In this document: piece after piece, positions 8,496 through 16,876 of the stretch
How positions within the stretch are numbered: position 1 is the first letter of the stretch
Layout of the letters: the number at the start of each line of letters is the position of its first letter
DNA from: Clostridium paraputrificum
GTDB lineage: Bacteria > Bacillota > Clostridia > Clostridiales > Clostridiaceae
Assembly (NCBI RefSeq): GCF_900447045.1
Contig: NZ_UAWH01000005.1
Location: forward strand, 496,001 to 560,000
Direction: 5' to 3'
DNA length: 64,000 nt
Program-made: the position numbers and the translations under genes
The notes under the pieces: generated by a model
Told to the model about the DNA's origin: nothing
Seen by the model: only the letters and a program-made list of their open reading frames with translations
Database searches by the model: none

Positions 8496-8517
8496 CTAAA
8501 GAGAAGGAAGGTTACAA

Positions 8518-9042
8518 ATGAAAAAGAAATTAATTATTTTATTTAGTTTATTATTTTCACTATTTTTATTTATATCATGTAGTAAAGATACAGAAGAAAA
8601 TAATAAAAGTGAAGTAGAACAAAGTGAATCATTAGAACAAGAAAATAATCTTGATGTAGCAAGTTATAGTGTTAAAACCATTAATAATAATGATATTTCC
8701 ATGCTATATACAGGGATGACTTTAAGTCCAGTAATAACTGTTGGTGAAGTAAGTGATAGGCCTTTTAACATTGAGATTACTGATATAGATGAAGCTTATG
8801 ACATTGGAAATGATGGAAATATAGAATTAATAAATTCTGAAACAGGAGATTTTATAAGTTTTACTAGGGATGATAAAGGAAACTATAAGATATCGGCCAA
8901 ATTAGAAAAGGATATTGAATATGGTATATTATTAAATAAAAGATTAGTGGGTGCTGTAAGGGTTGTAGAAGATTTAAACAGTATAGATAAGGAAGCTTTA
9001 TATAATGATATTTCTACAAGGTTAAGTTGTGGATTATCATAA
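8518..9042 (+). CDS. Lipoprotein of unknown function
   Basis: 174 residues with a clear lipoprotein signal: KKK, a hydrophobic core and lipobox FISC with Cys21. An acidic, Asn/Glu-rich linker (about residues 25-45) is followed by a beta-rich region (YTGMTLSPVITVGEVSDRPFNIEITDID). I recognise no domain. It sits 22 bp after the thioredoxin-like gene with RBS AGAAGGAAGG, so the pair may act together in the cell envelope. Confidence 0.75.
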   Translation: MKKKLIILFSLLFSLFLFISCSKDTEENNKSEVEQSESLEQENNLDVASYSVKTINNNDISMLYTGMTLSPVITVGEVSDRPFNIEITDIDEAYDIGNDGNIELINSETGDFISFTRDDKGNYKISAKLEKDIEYGILLNKRLVGAVRVVEDLNSIDKEALYNDISTRLSCGLS

Positions 9043-9051
9043 GTTAATTAA

Positions 9052-9079
9052 GGGAATCTAAAATGTTAGGTTCCTTTTT
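9052..9079 (+). terminator. Terminator after the TlpA-lipoprotein unit
   Basis: An 8-bp stem (GGAATCTA/TAGGTTCC, one GT pair) with a short loop, followed by TTTTT. Confidence 0.82.
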
Positions 9080-9214
9080 CTTTCGGATTTCTTAAGAATT
9101 ATAAATAGTCTTTTGTAATCTTTAAGTCCTATTATAAGAATATAGGATTAAAGATATCTAATAAAATTTCTAATATGATAAAATAGTTAGTAAGTTTTAA
9201 AGTTGGAGGAAAAT

Positions 9215-9916
9215 ATGAAAGGGTATAATGTTTTAGTGGTTGATGATGATAAAGCAATAGTTGAAGCTATAGAAATCTATCTTAGAGGAGAAGGATATAA
9301 TATTTTCAAAGCTTATGATGGTGCTGAAGCTTTAGAAGTAATAAAGGAAGAAGAGATACACCTTGTCATAATGGATATTATGATGCCAAAGATGGATGGA
9401 ACAAGGGCTACTCTTAAAATAAGAGAAGAAAAAGAGATACCAATAATCATGCTTTCAGCAAAGTCAGAGGATACTGATAAAATATTAGGACTTAATATTG
9501 GAGCTGATGATTATGTAACAAAGCCTTTTAATCCCTTAGAATTAATTGCAAGGGTAAATTCTCAAATAAGAAGATATACAAGGTTTTCACCTTTAAAGGA
9601 AAACAATGATGTTATAAAAATTGGTGCTATAGAGCTTAATAAGAGGAGTAAGGTTGTTTTGAGAGATGGAGAGATAGCAAAGTTAACCCCATTAGAATTT
9701 AAAATTCTTTCATTGTTAATGGATAACCCAGGAAGAGTATTTTCTATTGAAGAAATTTATGAAAGGGTATGGAATGAAGTAGCCTTTAATGTAGACACAG
9801 TAACAGTGCATATTAGAAGAATAAGAGAAAAGATAGAAATTAATCCTAAAGAACCTAGATATTTAAAGGTGGTGTGGGGAATTGGATATAAATTTGAAAA
9901 AGATCACAGGGGATAA
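9215..9916 (+). CDS. OmpR-family response regulator
   Basis: A 233-residue two-component regulator. The receiver domain (about 1-118) has the acidic pair DDD near residue 10, phospho-acceptor Asp in VIMDIMMPKMDG near 52, and the conserved Thr and Lys (MLSAKSE, YVTKPF). The winged helix DNA-binding domain (about 130-230) shows LTPLEFKILSLL and DTVTVHIRRIREKI. The ATG at 9215 follows RBS TTGGAGG; an upstream in-frame TTG at 9203 overlaps that RBS and is rejected. It overlaps the kinase gene that follows. Its target genes are unknown. Confidence 0.9.
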   Translation: MKGYNVLVVDDDKAIVEAIEIYLRGEGYNIFKAYDGAEALEVIKEEEIHLVIMDIMMPKMDGTRATLKIREEKEIPIIMLSAKSEDTDKILGLNIGADDYVTKPFNPLELIARVNSQIRRYTRFSPLKENNDVIKIGAIELNKRSKVVLRDGEIAKLTPLEFKILSLLMDNPGRVFSIEEIYERVWNEVAFNVDTVTVHIRRIREKIEINPKEPRYLKVVWGIGYKFEKDHRG

Positions 9917-11945
9917 ATTAAACTTTAAGATTCTATTACTATCAATATTAGTTGCGCTAACACCAGTGCTATATACATACCTTTTTAATAGCTTACAATT
10001 TAAAAGTATGTATGAAAGATTTGACGTATCAAATTACTATAATGAATTTTATAATGGATTGGTAGAGGTATCTGATATATATATAGATATTGATAGAAAT
10101 ATAAATGAAGATGGAATACAGAAATATTTAGAGATAAATAATACTAACACAACTGCAGAAGGTAAAAATAGGGAAGAACTAATTAATATAATAAATAGCA
10201 AGTATAATAACTTTTTTAACAAGTTTATAAAGAATTCCAATTTTGAATTCTTTGTAGATAGAGGGGATGGAACTTCATTTACTACAAGTACTTATACAAA
10301 TATTAAAGATTTCATAGAAGATTCTAGGAATGGATATGATTATGTTGTGTTATTTGGAAAAAATTCAAGTAATCAACAAGGTACAGAAGTGTCTAAGTCA
10401 ATGAAAACTTTAGCTGGATATAATGAGTTTAGAAGTAAGTATGATATTTGCATAAGGGTACCTAAAAATTTAGAAAAAGAGGATGTACTTTATTACGCCA
10501 AGGAGGATATAAAAAAATATAAGAAGACAGCAGTGATATGGGGCGTGGGATTAGCTCTAGATTGTATACTAACAATAGGATTGTTTATAAATATATTAAA
10601 GAATAAAAATAAAGCTTTTAATAATATATTTATTAAGTTATATGGAAGTTTTTTTACAGAGTTAAAACTAATTTTTATGATTTTACTTGGAGTATTTTTG
10701 TATTATATATGTTGGAAAACCCAGTGGTATTTCCTGGGAAGGATTATAGTACTAACCATAATTGGTGGATTATTATTATATTTAAACTTAGCATATATTT
10801 TAAAGCTTATATTTATAGACAAGGATAATGCATCAAAAGAACTTAAAAATAAATCTTTTTTATTAAAAATATATAAAGCAATATTAAGACTTTTTGGTTT
10901 TATACGTGAAAGCTTTGTTTATAAATATACAGCAATTACAATTATATCATTTATTTTTGTAATAGTAGTGTTTGTTGGAGTTGCATGCTTTATAACATTT
11001 CCTTTAAGCTATTGGATATATGAACCTTTTTATAGTGCCTTAGTAGTGGTATTTATACTTATGGCAATAGGTGTAATAGGCTATGTATTAGTAATAGGAA
11101 AGGAAGTAAATAAGCTTAAAAAAACTACTAGTAATATTGTAAAAGGAAATTACAAAAATGAGTTATTAGTGAGTGGACCCCATATATTAAGGGAAATATC
11201 TAAGGACTTATCTAATATACAAGAAGGATTAGAATCAGCTATAGATAATGCTGTAAAAAGTGAAAGAATGAAAGGAGAGCTTATAACCAATGTATCTCAT
11301 GATTTGAAAACTCCTTTAACTTCTATAATTAATTATGTTGACTTATTAAGCAAAGATAATATTTCAGATGAAGAGAGAAAAAAATATATAGGGGTGCTTA
11401 AAGAGAAATCCCAAAGATTAAAGGTATTAATTGAAGATTTATTTGAAGCTTCTAAGGCAGCCTCAGGGGCTATTGAATTAGATATAGTAGAATTAGATCC
11501 AATAGCTCTTTTAAGGCAAACTATAGGAGAACTTGAGGATAAGATTGAGTCTTCAAACCTTCAAGTTATTAAGAATATACCAGAAGAAAAATTACTAATA
11601 TTAGCTGATGGTAAGAAAACATTTAGAGTATTTCAAAACTTACTTTCTAATATTATTAAATATTCTATGAAGGGATCTAGAGTATATATAGATGTAGAGC
11701 AAGATGAAGATTATGTTAAAATAATATTTAAAAATATATCAGAAAGTCCATTAAATGTGGAAGCTGAAGAATTAATGGAAAGATTTAAGCGAGGGGATGT
11801 TTCAAGGACTACAGAGGGATCAGGACTTGGTCTTTCAATTGCTAAAAGCTTGGTAGAATTACAGGATGGAGAATTTAATATTGAGATTGATGGAGACTTA
11901 TTTAAAGCCATAGTAAAGCTTAAAAATATAAGAGATAGTATTTAG
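9882..11945 (+). CDS. Multi-pass sensor histidine kinase
   Basis: 687 residues if the TTG at 9882 is used (RBS GGTGGTG seven bases before; a TTG at 9894 is an alternative). One N-terminal helix (about 17-35) and a roughly 180-residue extracytoplasmic domain are followed by a block of about six helices (215-405). After a HAMP-like linker come HisKA with the phospho-His in NVSHDLKTPLTS (about 470) and HATPase_c with NLLSNIIKYS and GSGLGLSIAK. It overlaps the response regulator by 35 bp, so they are a cognate pair. The layout with a second membrane block is like VanS-related clostridial kinases. The signal is unknown. Confidence 0.87.
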   Translation: MDINLKKITGDKLNFKILLLSILVALTPVLYTYLFNSLQFKSMYERFDVSNYYNEFYNGLVEVSDIYIDIDRNINEDGIQKYLEINNTNTTAEGKNREELINIINSKYNNFFNKFIKNSNFEFFVDRGDGTSFTTSTYTNIKDFIEDSRNGYDYVVLFGKNSSNQQGTEVSKSMKTLAGYNEFRSKYDICIRVPKNLEKEDVLYYAKEDIKKYKKTAVIWGVGLALDCILTIGLFINILKNKNKAFNNIFIKLYGSFFTELKLIFMILLGVFLYYICWKTQWYFLGRIIVLTIIGGLLLYLNLAYILKLIFIDKDNASKELKNKSFLLKIYKAILRLFGFIRESFVYKYTAITIISFIFVIVVFVGVACFITFPLSYWIYEPFYSALVVVFILMAIGVIGYVLVIGKEVNKLKKTTSNIVKGNYKNELLVSGPHILREISKDLSNIQEGLESAIDNAVKSERMKGELITNVSHDLKTPLTSIINYVDLLSKDNISDEERKKYIGVLKEKSQRLKVLIEDLFEASKAASGAIELDIVELDPIALLRQTIGELEDKIESSNLQVIKNIPEEKLLILADGKKTFRVFQNLLSNIIKYSMKGSRVYIDVEQDEDYVKIIFKNISESPLNVEAEELMERFKRGDVSRTTEGSGLGLSIAKSLVELQDGEFNIEIDGDLFKAIVKLKNIRDSI

Positions 11946-11952
11946 TGAAATT

Positions 11953-11985
11953 AAGAAACCCTATTTTGTCTAGGATTTCTTTTTT
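11953..11985 (+). terminator. Terminator after the two-component operon
   Basis: A 10-bp stem (AAGAAACCCT with AGGATTTCTT, one mismatch) followed by TTTTT. Confidence 0.75.
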
Positions 11986-12007
11986 AACTTTCACTCCAAT
12001 GTATCTT

Positions 12008-12502
12008 TTATTTAAGTCTATTTATATAAAAGGTTAAATCATTTTGATTTAGGCAAAAGCAAGGAAATTTCATTCCGTAGTTGCCCCATATAGTAATTGG
12101 AATTTCAGTAAAGTAGAATGTTATAAAAAAGTTTTCTCTAGTAGAAAGTCTAGTTAAAAAAGGGATTAATCTTATGTGTTCTACTTTGAAGTAATTACTA
12201 TAGTTTTCAATAGTTAAGTTAGCTTTAAGCAGTTTTCTATCTTCTTCTGGAACAAGATTAACTAAGTTTTCTTTATCTTCTTCTGATAGTTTATCAAGAT
12301 AAAAATCTATATAACAAAAAGAATTGTTTAATTTAAATATTTTTAGGATATAGTCAATCATTTCATCTTCACCTGAATATACATTTTTAGGTTCTAAAGT
12401 AAAGTTTGGAAAAGTATCTAGTCCATCTAATATATTTGGGAATTTTATTATTACATTCTTGTGAAATTCCTCTGAAGTTACAGATATTAGAATATCATTC
12501 AT
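12008..12502 (-). CDS. Hypothetical protein
   Basis: 164 residues, soluble, no signal peptide, rich in aromatic and acidic residues. A good RBS (TTAAGGAGATT) precedes the ATG. The N terminus (MNDILISVTSEEFHKNVIIKFPNILDGLDTFPNFTLEPKNVYSGEDEMIDYIL) and a C terminus with TIWGNYGMKFPCFCLNQNDLTFYINRLK suggest an alpha/beta protein. I recognise no family or motif. It stands alone, convergent with the kinase operon and divergent from the SDR gene. Confidence 0.55.
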   Translation of the reverse strand: MNDILISVTSEEFHKNVIIKFPNILDGLDTFPNFTLEPKNVYSGEDEMIDYILKIFKLNNSFCYIDFYLDKLSEEDKENLVNLVPEEDRKLLKANLTIENYSNYFKVEHIRLIPFLTRLSTRENFFITFYFTEIPITIWGNYGMKFPCFCLNQNDLTFYINRLK

Positions 12503-12663
12503 AGAATAATCTCCTTAAAATTAATTGTGAATTAGTAATATTATAAAAATACTACAAATTAGTGTCAATATTAAATAACTTTTATTTATAAAGTAAGTAA
12601 TAAATTATTATAAAAATGCTTATTACTAAATAGAGAATACTTTTATATGGAGGAGATGTATAT

Positions 12664-13410
12664 ATGAGAGTAAAGGATAAGGTCATAATTGTTACAGGAG
12701 CATCACGAGGTATTGGGTATGCAGTGGCTGATAAGTTGTTATCAGAAGGTGCAAAACTTGTAGCTTGTGCATCAAATCAAAAGAATGCAGACAAGGCAGT
12801 AGTAGCATTAAAAGGTAGCCATCCTAATGCTATGATACTTGGAATTGGTGTAAATAATAATGAATCAAAAGAAATTGAGAAAGCAGTTAAAAAGGTACAT
12901 GAGACATTTGGAAAGATTGATGTACTTATAAATAATGCAGGTATTACAACAGATGTATCTTTTTTTGATATGACAGAAGAGGATTTTGTAAATGTTATGA
13001 ATATTAATGTTACTGGAATATTTAGATGGTGTAAGGCTGTAGCCCCAATAATGAAGGATAATGATGGAGGCAGTATAATAAATACATCATCTATGGTTGC
13101 AACCTTTGGACAAAGGAGTGGATGTTCATATGCAGCTTCTAAAGCTGCAGTAAATGGGTTAACCAAATCACTTGCAAAGGAACTTGGACAATATGGAATA
13201 AGAGTTAATGCAGTAGCCCCTGGAGTAACTAAAACAGACATGGTTGCATCTATACCTGATAAATTTATAGATTCATTAGCAGCAATGACTCCTCTTGGAA
13301 GAGTTGGAACTCCAGAAGAATTAGCAGGAGCATATGTTTATTTATCTTCTGATGAAAGTACTTTTACAAATGGAACAATAATTGGTGTTGATGGTGGCTT
13401 GGTAATGTAG
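12664..13410 (+). CDS. Short-chain dehydrogenase/reductase (FabG/BaiA-like)
   Basis: A 248-residue classical SDR, an NAD(P)-dependent oxidoreductase. The cofactor motif TGASRGIG is at about 12-19, NNAG near 89, the catalytic Ser in INTSSM near 140, and YAASK with catalytic Tyr/Lys near 156-160; PGVTKTDM follows. It resembles FabG reductases and also clostridial BaiA-type hydroxysteroid dehydrogenases (VAPGV-TDM), so substrates from acyl thioesters to bile acids are possible. It stands alone and not in a fatty-acid operon, which argues against the housekeeping FabG. RBS GGAGGAG precedes the ATG. Confidence 0.82.
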   Translation: MRVKDKVIIVTGASRGIGYAVADKLLSEGAKLVACASNQKNADKAVVALKGSHPNAMILGIGVNNNESKEIEKAVKKVHETFGKIDVLINNAGITTDVSFFDMTEEDFVNVMNINVTGIFRWCKAVAPIMKDNDGGSIINTSSMVATFGQRSGCSYAASKAAVNGLTKSLAKELGQYGIRVNAVAPGVTKTDMVASIPDKFIDSLAAMTPLGRVGTPEELAGAYVYLSSDESTFTNGTIIGVDGGLVM

Positions 13411-13455
13411 ATATAATATAAGCAAGACTTTATTTAAGTCTTGCTTATATTATAT
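13411..13455. terminator. 20-bp perfect inverted repeat between SDR and MerR genes
   Basis: A perfect 20-bp stem with a 5-base loop starts directly after the SDR stop codon. The right arm ends one base before the RBS (AGAGG) of the MerR gene. It lacks the usual T run, so it may act as a weak terminator, an RNA-stabilising hairpin or an operator. Confidence 0.6.
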
Positions 13456-13468
13456 AGAGGTGTTTACT

Positions 13469-14260
13469 ATGAATAATAGATATTTAATAGGAGATGTAGC
13501 TAAGTATTTATCATTATCTAGGGATACATTAAGGTATTATGATAAGTTAGGTATAGTTTCTCCTAAAAAAGATGAAGGTAATGGATATAGATATTACAAC
13601 ATGGATGACATAATTACATTATCTTATGTAATGATATTAAAAGATGTTGGAATTTCCTTAGATGATATAAAAGAAATGATTTATAACTATAGTTTAAAAG
13701 ATATGAGATTAGGAATTTTAAATCAGGAGAAGGTAATAGATAAAAAAATAGAAGAACTTATGAATATAAAAACTAAAATAAGAAATTTTAATAATTGGTG
13801 TATAACAGCAGAAAATTATTTGAATAAGTTTGAAATTAGGGAATGTCCTAAGTTTTTATATACTATGGAACAAGTGGAAATTAAAGAATCAAAGTTAATG
13901 GACGCTATTGAAAAACTTAGAAGTAATAGTTATATAAAAGAAACTGTTTTTTCTATGTTAATTAATAAAGATGTACTTTTTAGTAGTGAAATAAAAGATG
14001 AGCACTTTTATTCGGGAGGAAGTGGTATTGTAGAAGAAGAGTATGTTAGTGATTTTAAAGTATTTCCAAGTAGGAAGTGTTTACATACAGTTATAGAAAT
14101 TACATGTGATCAATGGGATAGTGAGCTTGTAAAAATAAAAGATTATATTCATAATGAAGGTTTAATAGTAGAAGATAATCTTCTTTGTAGAGCAATAGCA
14201 TTTGAAAATAAAGATGGATTTCCAAAAGATTTTTATGAAATTTGGATTCCAGTAGCTTGA
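13469..14260 (+). CDS. MerR-family transcriptional regulator
   Basis: 263 residues from the ATG at 13469 (RBS AGAGGTG). The N-terminal MerR winged helix (about 1-70) reads YLIGDVAKYLSLSRDTLRYYDKLGIVSPKKDEGNGYRYYNMDDI, followed by the dimerisation helix. The roughly 150-residue C-terminal part resembles the GyrI-like effector-binding domain of multidrug sensors such as BmrR. The next gene, 55 bp downstream, is a MATE exporter, so this is probably a drug-responsive activator of it. A terminator lies between them, so the exporter may use its own promoter. Confidence 0.83.
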   Translation: MNNRYLIGDVAKYLSLSRDTLRYYDKLGIVSPKKDEGNGYRYYNMDDIITLSYVMILKDVGISLDDIKEMIYNYSLKDMRLGILNQEKVIDKKIEELMNIKTKIRNFNNWCITAENYLNKFEIRECPKFLYTMEQVEIKESKLMDAIEKLRSNSYIKETVFSMLINKDVLFSSEIKDEHFYSGGSGIVEEEYVSDFKVFPSRKCLHTVIEITCDQWDSELVKIKDYIHNEGLIVEDNLLCRAIAFENKDGFPKDFYEIWIPVA

Positions 14261-14292
14261 CCTTGGAGTAACTCCAAGGTTTATTATTTTTT
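14261..14292 (+). terminator. Terminator after the MerR gene
   Basis: An 8-bp perfect stem (CCTTGGAG/CTCCAAGG) with a 3-base loop, then TTTATTATTTTTT. Confidence 0.82.
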
Positions 14293-14315
14293 AATGAAGA
14301 AAGGAGATATCTTAT

Positions 14316-15647
14316 ATGAATGAATTAAATTTAGGAACAGAAAAAATAAAAAAGTTATTTTATAAGTATGCTATACCAAGTGTAATAAGTAGTATTATAT
14401 TTTCAATTTATATTGTTATAGATGGTATTTTTGTAGGAAGAGTAGTAGGTCCACAAGGCTTAGCAATGGTTAATATAGCAATGCCAATATTTAGTATGGC
14501 TTTAGCTTTAGGTATAATGGTTTCAGTTGGAGGAAACACTGTAGTAAGTATTGAACTTGGAGAAGGTAGGAAAGAAGATGCTAGAGAAAGCTTTAGTTTA
14601 GGATTTTTTTCTCTTATTGTTATAAGTTCAGTTATAGGAATAATTATATTTTTATTTAGATATAGAGTTGCTACAGCTTTAGGTGCAACACCTTCATTAA
14701 TGAAGGGGGTAATTGAATATTTAGTTATTCTTTGTTTATGTGTACCATTCTTTACTGGTGGAAGTTATTTAGCAGCAGGAATTAGAACAATGGGTATGCC
14801 AACGTTTTCCATGTTTTGTACTGTTTTAGGATCAGTTTTAAATATAATTTTAGACTATGTTTTTGTAGTGCTTTGGGGCTGGGGTGTTGCAGGTGCTGCC
14901 TTGGCGTCGGGAATAGCATTTTTTATTTCATTCCTTTTAGCTTTTATAAAAATTCAATCTAAGGATTCGATTTTAAAGTTAAAAAAATGCAAAATAAATT
15001 TAAGAAAGATTGGAAGGTTCTTTTATAATGGATCTTCAGAAGCTTTAACTGAAGTGGCAGTAGCATTTACTACTTTTATTTTTAATATAGTATTAATGAG
15101 AAAAATTGGAGAAATGGGAGTATCTGCTTTCTCAATAATTCAGTATATAGCTTCTCTTGTAGTAGCAGTTTATTTAGGAATAGCTAATGGTATAACACCT
15201 ATTATAAGTTATAACTATGGAGCAAAAAAAGGAGAAAGAATAAATGAACTAATAAAATATGCATCAAAGGTTATGGTAATACTAGGTATAATATGTACAG
15301 GATTTTTATTTTTTGGAGGAGAAACACTAATATCTTTCTTTGTAAGTAATGATAAAATATTATTAGAGACTACTTCACTTGCTTGTAAAATTTATTCTTT
15401 AGCATTTTTAGTAAGTGGCTTGAATATTTTGGCATCGTCCTATTTTACAGCTTTAGAGGACGCTAAAACATCAGCTATAATTTCCTTTTTAAGAGGTATA
15501 GCACTAATATTTATAGGGATTATAGTTTTACCTGCTATAATGGGTGATTCAGGAATATGGCTTACTGTAGCTTTTAGTGAGTTTTTAACATTATTAATTG
15601 CTCTAGTTTTATTAAAAAAATCAAAAAGTAAATTAATTCAATTATAA
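14316..15647 (+). CDS. MATE-family multidrug efflux transporter
   Basis: A 443-residue protein with 12 predicted helices arranged as two MatE repeats. Typical features are the N-terminal SVISSIIFSIYIVIDGIFVGRVVGPQGLAMVNIAMPIF, GVAGAALASGIAFF before the midpoint, and GISPIISYNYGA-like NGITPIISYNYGAK in the second half. MATE carriers expel cationic drugs in exchange for sodium or protons. It follows a MerR regulator, the common arrangement for inducible exporters. RBS AGAAAGGAGATAT precedes the ATG. Confidence 0.88.
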   Translation: MNELNLGTEKIKKLFYKYAIPSVISSIIFSIYIVIDGIFVGRVVGPQGLAMVNIAMPIFSMALALGIMVSVGGNTVVSIELGEGRKEDARESFSLGFFSLIVISSVIGIIIFLFRYRVATALGATPSLMKGVIEYLVILCLCVPFFTGGSYLAAGIRTMGMPTFSMFCTVLGSVLNIILDYVFVVLWGWGVAGAALASGIAFFISFLLAFIKIQSKDSILKLKKCKINLRKIGRFFYNGSSEALTEVAVAFTTFIFNIVLMRKIGEMGVSAFSIIQYIASLVVAVYLGIANGITPIISYNYGAKKGERINELIKYASKVMVILGIICTGFLFFGGETLISFFVSNDKILLETTSLACKIYSLAFLVSGLNILASSYFTALEDAKTSAIISFLRGIALIFIGIIVLPAIMGDSGIWLTVAFSEFLTLLIALVLLKKSKSKLIQL

Positions 15648-15667
15648 AAATTTGGATGTGGTATATC

Positions 15668-15955
15668 ATGAAAATTCTAGTTATGGAAATAAAAATACGA
15701 GTATCTTGGGTTCAGAGCTTAAAGGAAAAGCGTATGATAGTTAATAGTATTACTCAAAGGTTAAAAAATAAATTTAACATTTCTGTAGGAGAGATGTTTC
15801 ATCAAGATAATCATAAAATAATAGGAATTGCTCTATCAAAAGTATGTAGTACTAATGCTATAGTAGACACAACAAAAGAAAAAGTTATAAGTTTTATAGA
15901 AGAAAACTGTGATGGAGAAATAATAGAAATATTTGATGAGACAATAGAATATTAA
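15668..15955 (+). CDS. DUF503 protein (YlxP-like)
   Basis: 95 residues from the ATG at 15668. The family signature is clear: SWVQSLKEKRMIVNSITQRLKNKFNISVGEMFHQDNHKIIGIALSKV. DUF503 proteins are small and often lie beside infB and rbfA; here the gene stands 20 bp after the MATE gene. Its function is not established; a link to translation is inferred only from other genomes. The in-frame ATG at 15656 would give 99 residues but has a poorer RBS. Confidence 0.8.
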   Translation: MKILVMEIKIRVSWVQSLKEKRMIVNSITQRLKNKFNISVGEMFHQDNHKIIGIALSKVCSTNAIVDTTKEKVISFIEENCDGEIIEIFDETIEY

Positions 15956-15958
15956 GTT

Positions 15959-15996
15959 AAAAGGTGTATGAGCTAAAGTGCTTATACACCTTTTAT
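15959..15996 (+). terminator. Hairpin after the DUF503 gene
   Basis: A 15-bp perfect stem (AAAAGGTGTATGAGC and its complement) with a 6-base loop; the T run is part of the right arm. Confidence 0.75.
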
Positions 15997-16077
15997 CAGA
16001 ATAGTAAAAAAATACAGGGTGCAATAGATTTTAACTCTGCTATAATAGAGAAGGATATTTTATGTAAGGAGTAAAAG

Positions 16078-16578
16078 ATGAGGTTAAGAATAGGGGAATT
16101 AAAAGATTTAGATTTGATTTATAGCATAAAATGTAAAGCACTAAAACATTATAAAGATTTTGGAATAAGTTGGAATGAAAATTATCCAACAAGAGATACA
16201 TTTAAGAGTGATATAGATAAAAGGGAATTATTTGTACTAGAAAAAAATAAAAATGAAATTTTAGGAATAGTTGTCATCAATAGAACAGAGGAAAAGGCAT
16301 ACGATGATTTGCCATGGACTTTTAATGATGATTATGTTGTGTTACATAGAGTATTAGTAAACCCTGCTTTTTCTGGAAAGGGATATGGCAAATATTTAAT
16401 ACAGAAGGTTTTAGAATATGCTAAAGAAGATGGAATTAAAGCAATAAGATTAGATACTAATACTAAAAATATACTTGGACAAAAGTTGTACAAGTCTCAG
16501 GGGTTTAACATAGTAGGAGAAATTTCTTTGCCAGATAAAGATGGAAGTTTTTATTGCTTAGAAAAAATATTGGAATAA
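16078..16578 (+). CDS. GNAT-family N-acetyltransferase
   Basis: A 166-residue GNAT enzyme that would transfer acetyl from acetyl-CoA to an amine. The acetyl-CoA motif A is seen as VLHRVLVNPAFSGKGYGKYLIQKVLEYAKEDGIKAIRLDTN, with the Q/RxxGxG/A loop as SGKGYGK, followed by LYKSQGFNIVGEI. The substrate is unknown. RBS AAGGAG is six bases before the ATG; it stands alone, upstream of the methionine transport operon. Confidence 0.82.
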   Translation: MRLRIGELKDLDLIYSIKCKALKHYKDFGISWNENYPTRDTFKSDIDKRELFVLEKNKNEILGIVVINRTEEKAYDDLPWTFNDDYVVLHRVLVNPAFSGKGYGKYLIQKVLEYAKEDGIKAIRLDTNTKNILGQKLYKSQGFNIVGEISLPDKDGSFYCLEKILE

Positions 16579-16661
16579 CTTTCAAAAATATATTGACAAT
16601 ATTAAAGGATTGGAATATATTATTAAACAAGAAGTAAATAATTAGAAAATAAAATATAATA

Positions 16662-16786
16662 TCTTATCCAGAGTGGTGGAGGGACTGGCCCTGTGAAACC
16701 CAGCAACCGATTAAGTGGCTCATTTTCCATTTAGAATACGGTGCTAATTCCTGCAGCAATTTTTTATATTTTGCTGATAGATAAGA
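16662..16786 (+). promoter_or_regulatory. SAM-I (S-box) riboswitch aptamer
   Basis: The conserved core is directly visible: TCTTATCCAGAGTGGTGGAG, GGACTGGCCCTGTGAA, CCCAGCAACC, GGTGCTAATTCCTGC and the closing GATAAGAG that pairs with CTTATC (P1). Binding of S-adenosylmethionine stabilises P1 and frees the downstream terminator. It controls metNIQ, so methionine uptake is shut off when SAM is plentiful. Confidence 0.96.
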
Positions 16787-16810
16787 GAATAAATTAGGCT
16801 TAGTGAATTC

Positions 16811-16849
16811 ATGCACTAGAGATTTATTCTCTAGTGCATTTATTTTTAT
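16811..16849 (+). terminator. SAM riboswitch expression-platform terminator
   Basis: A 12-bp perfect stem (ATGCACTAGAGA/TCTCTAGTGCAT) followed by TTATTTTTAT. The right part of this stem (ATTTATTCTCT) is complementary to AGAGAATAAAT at 16784-16794 next to the P1 arm, giving the alternative antiterminator. Confidence 0.92.
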
Positions 16850-16876
16850 ATTAAAAAAGAGGGAGGGGACATTATT

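Noticed and set aside
12777..13241. 154-residue open frame opposite the SDR gene
   Set aside because: Antisense shadow of a clear SDR gene; no RBS and no recognisable protein pattern.
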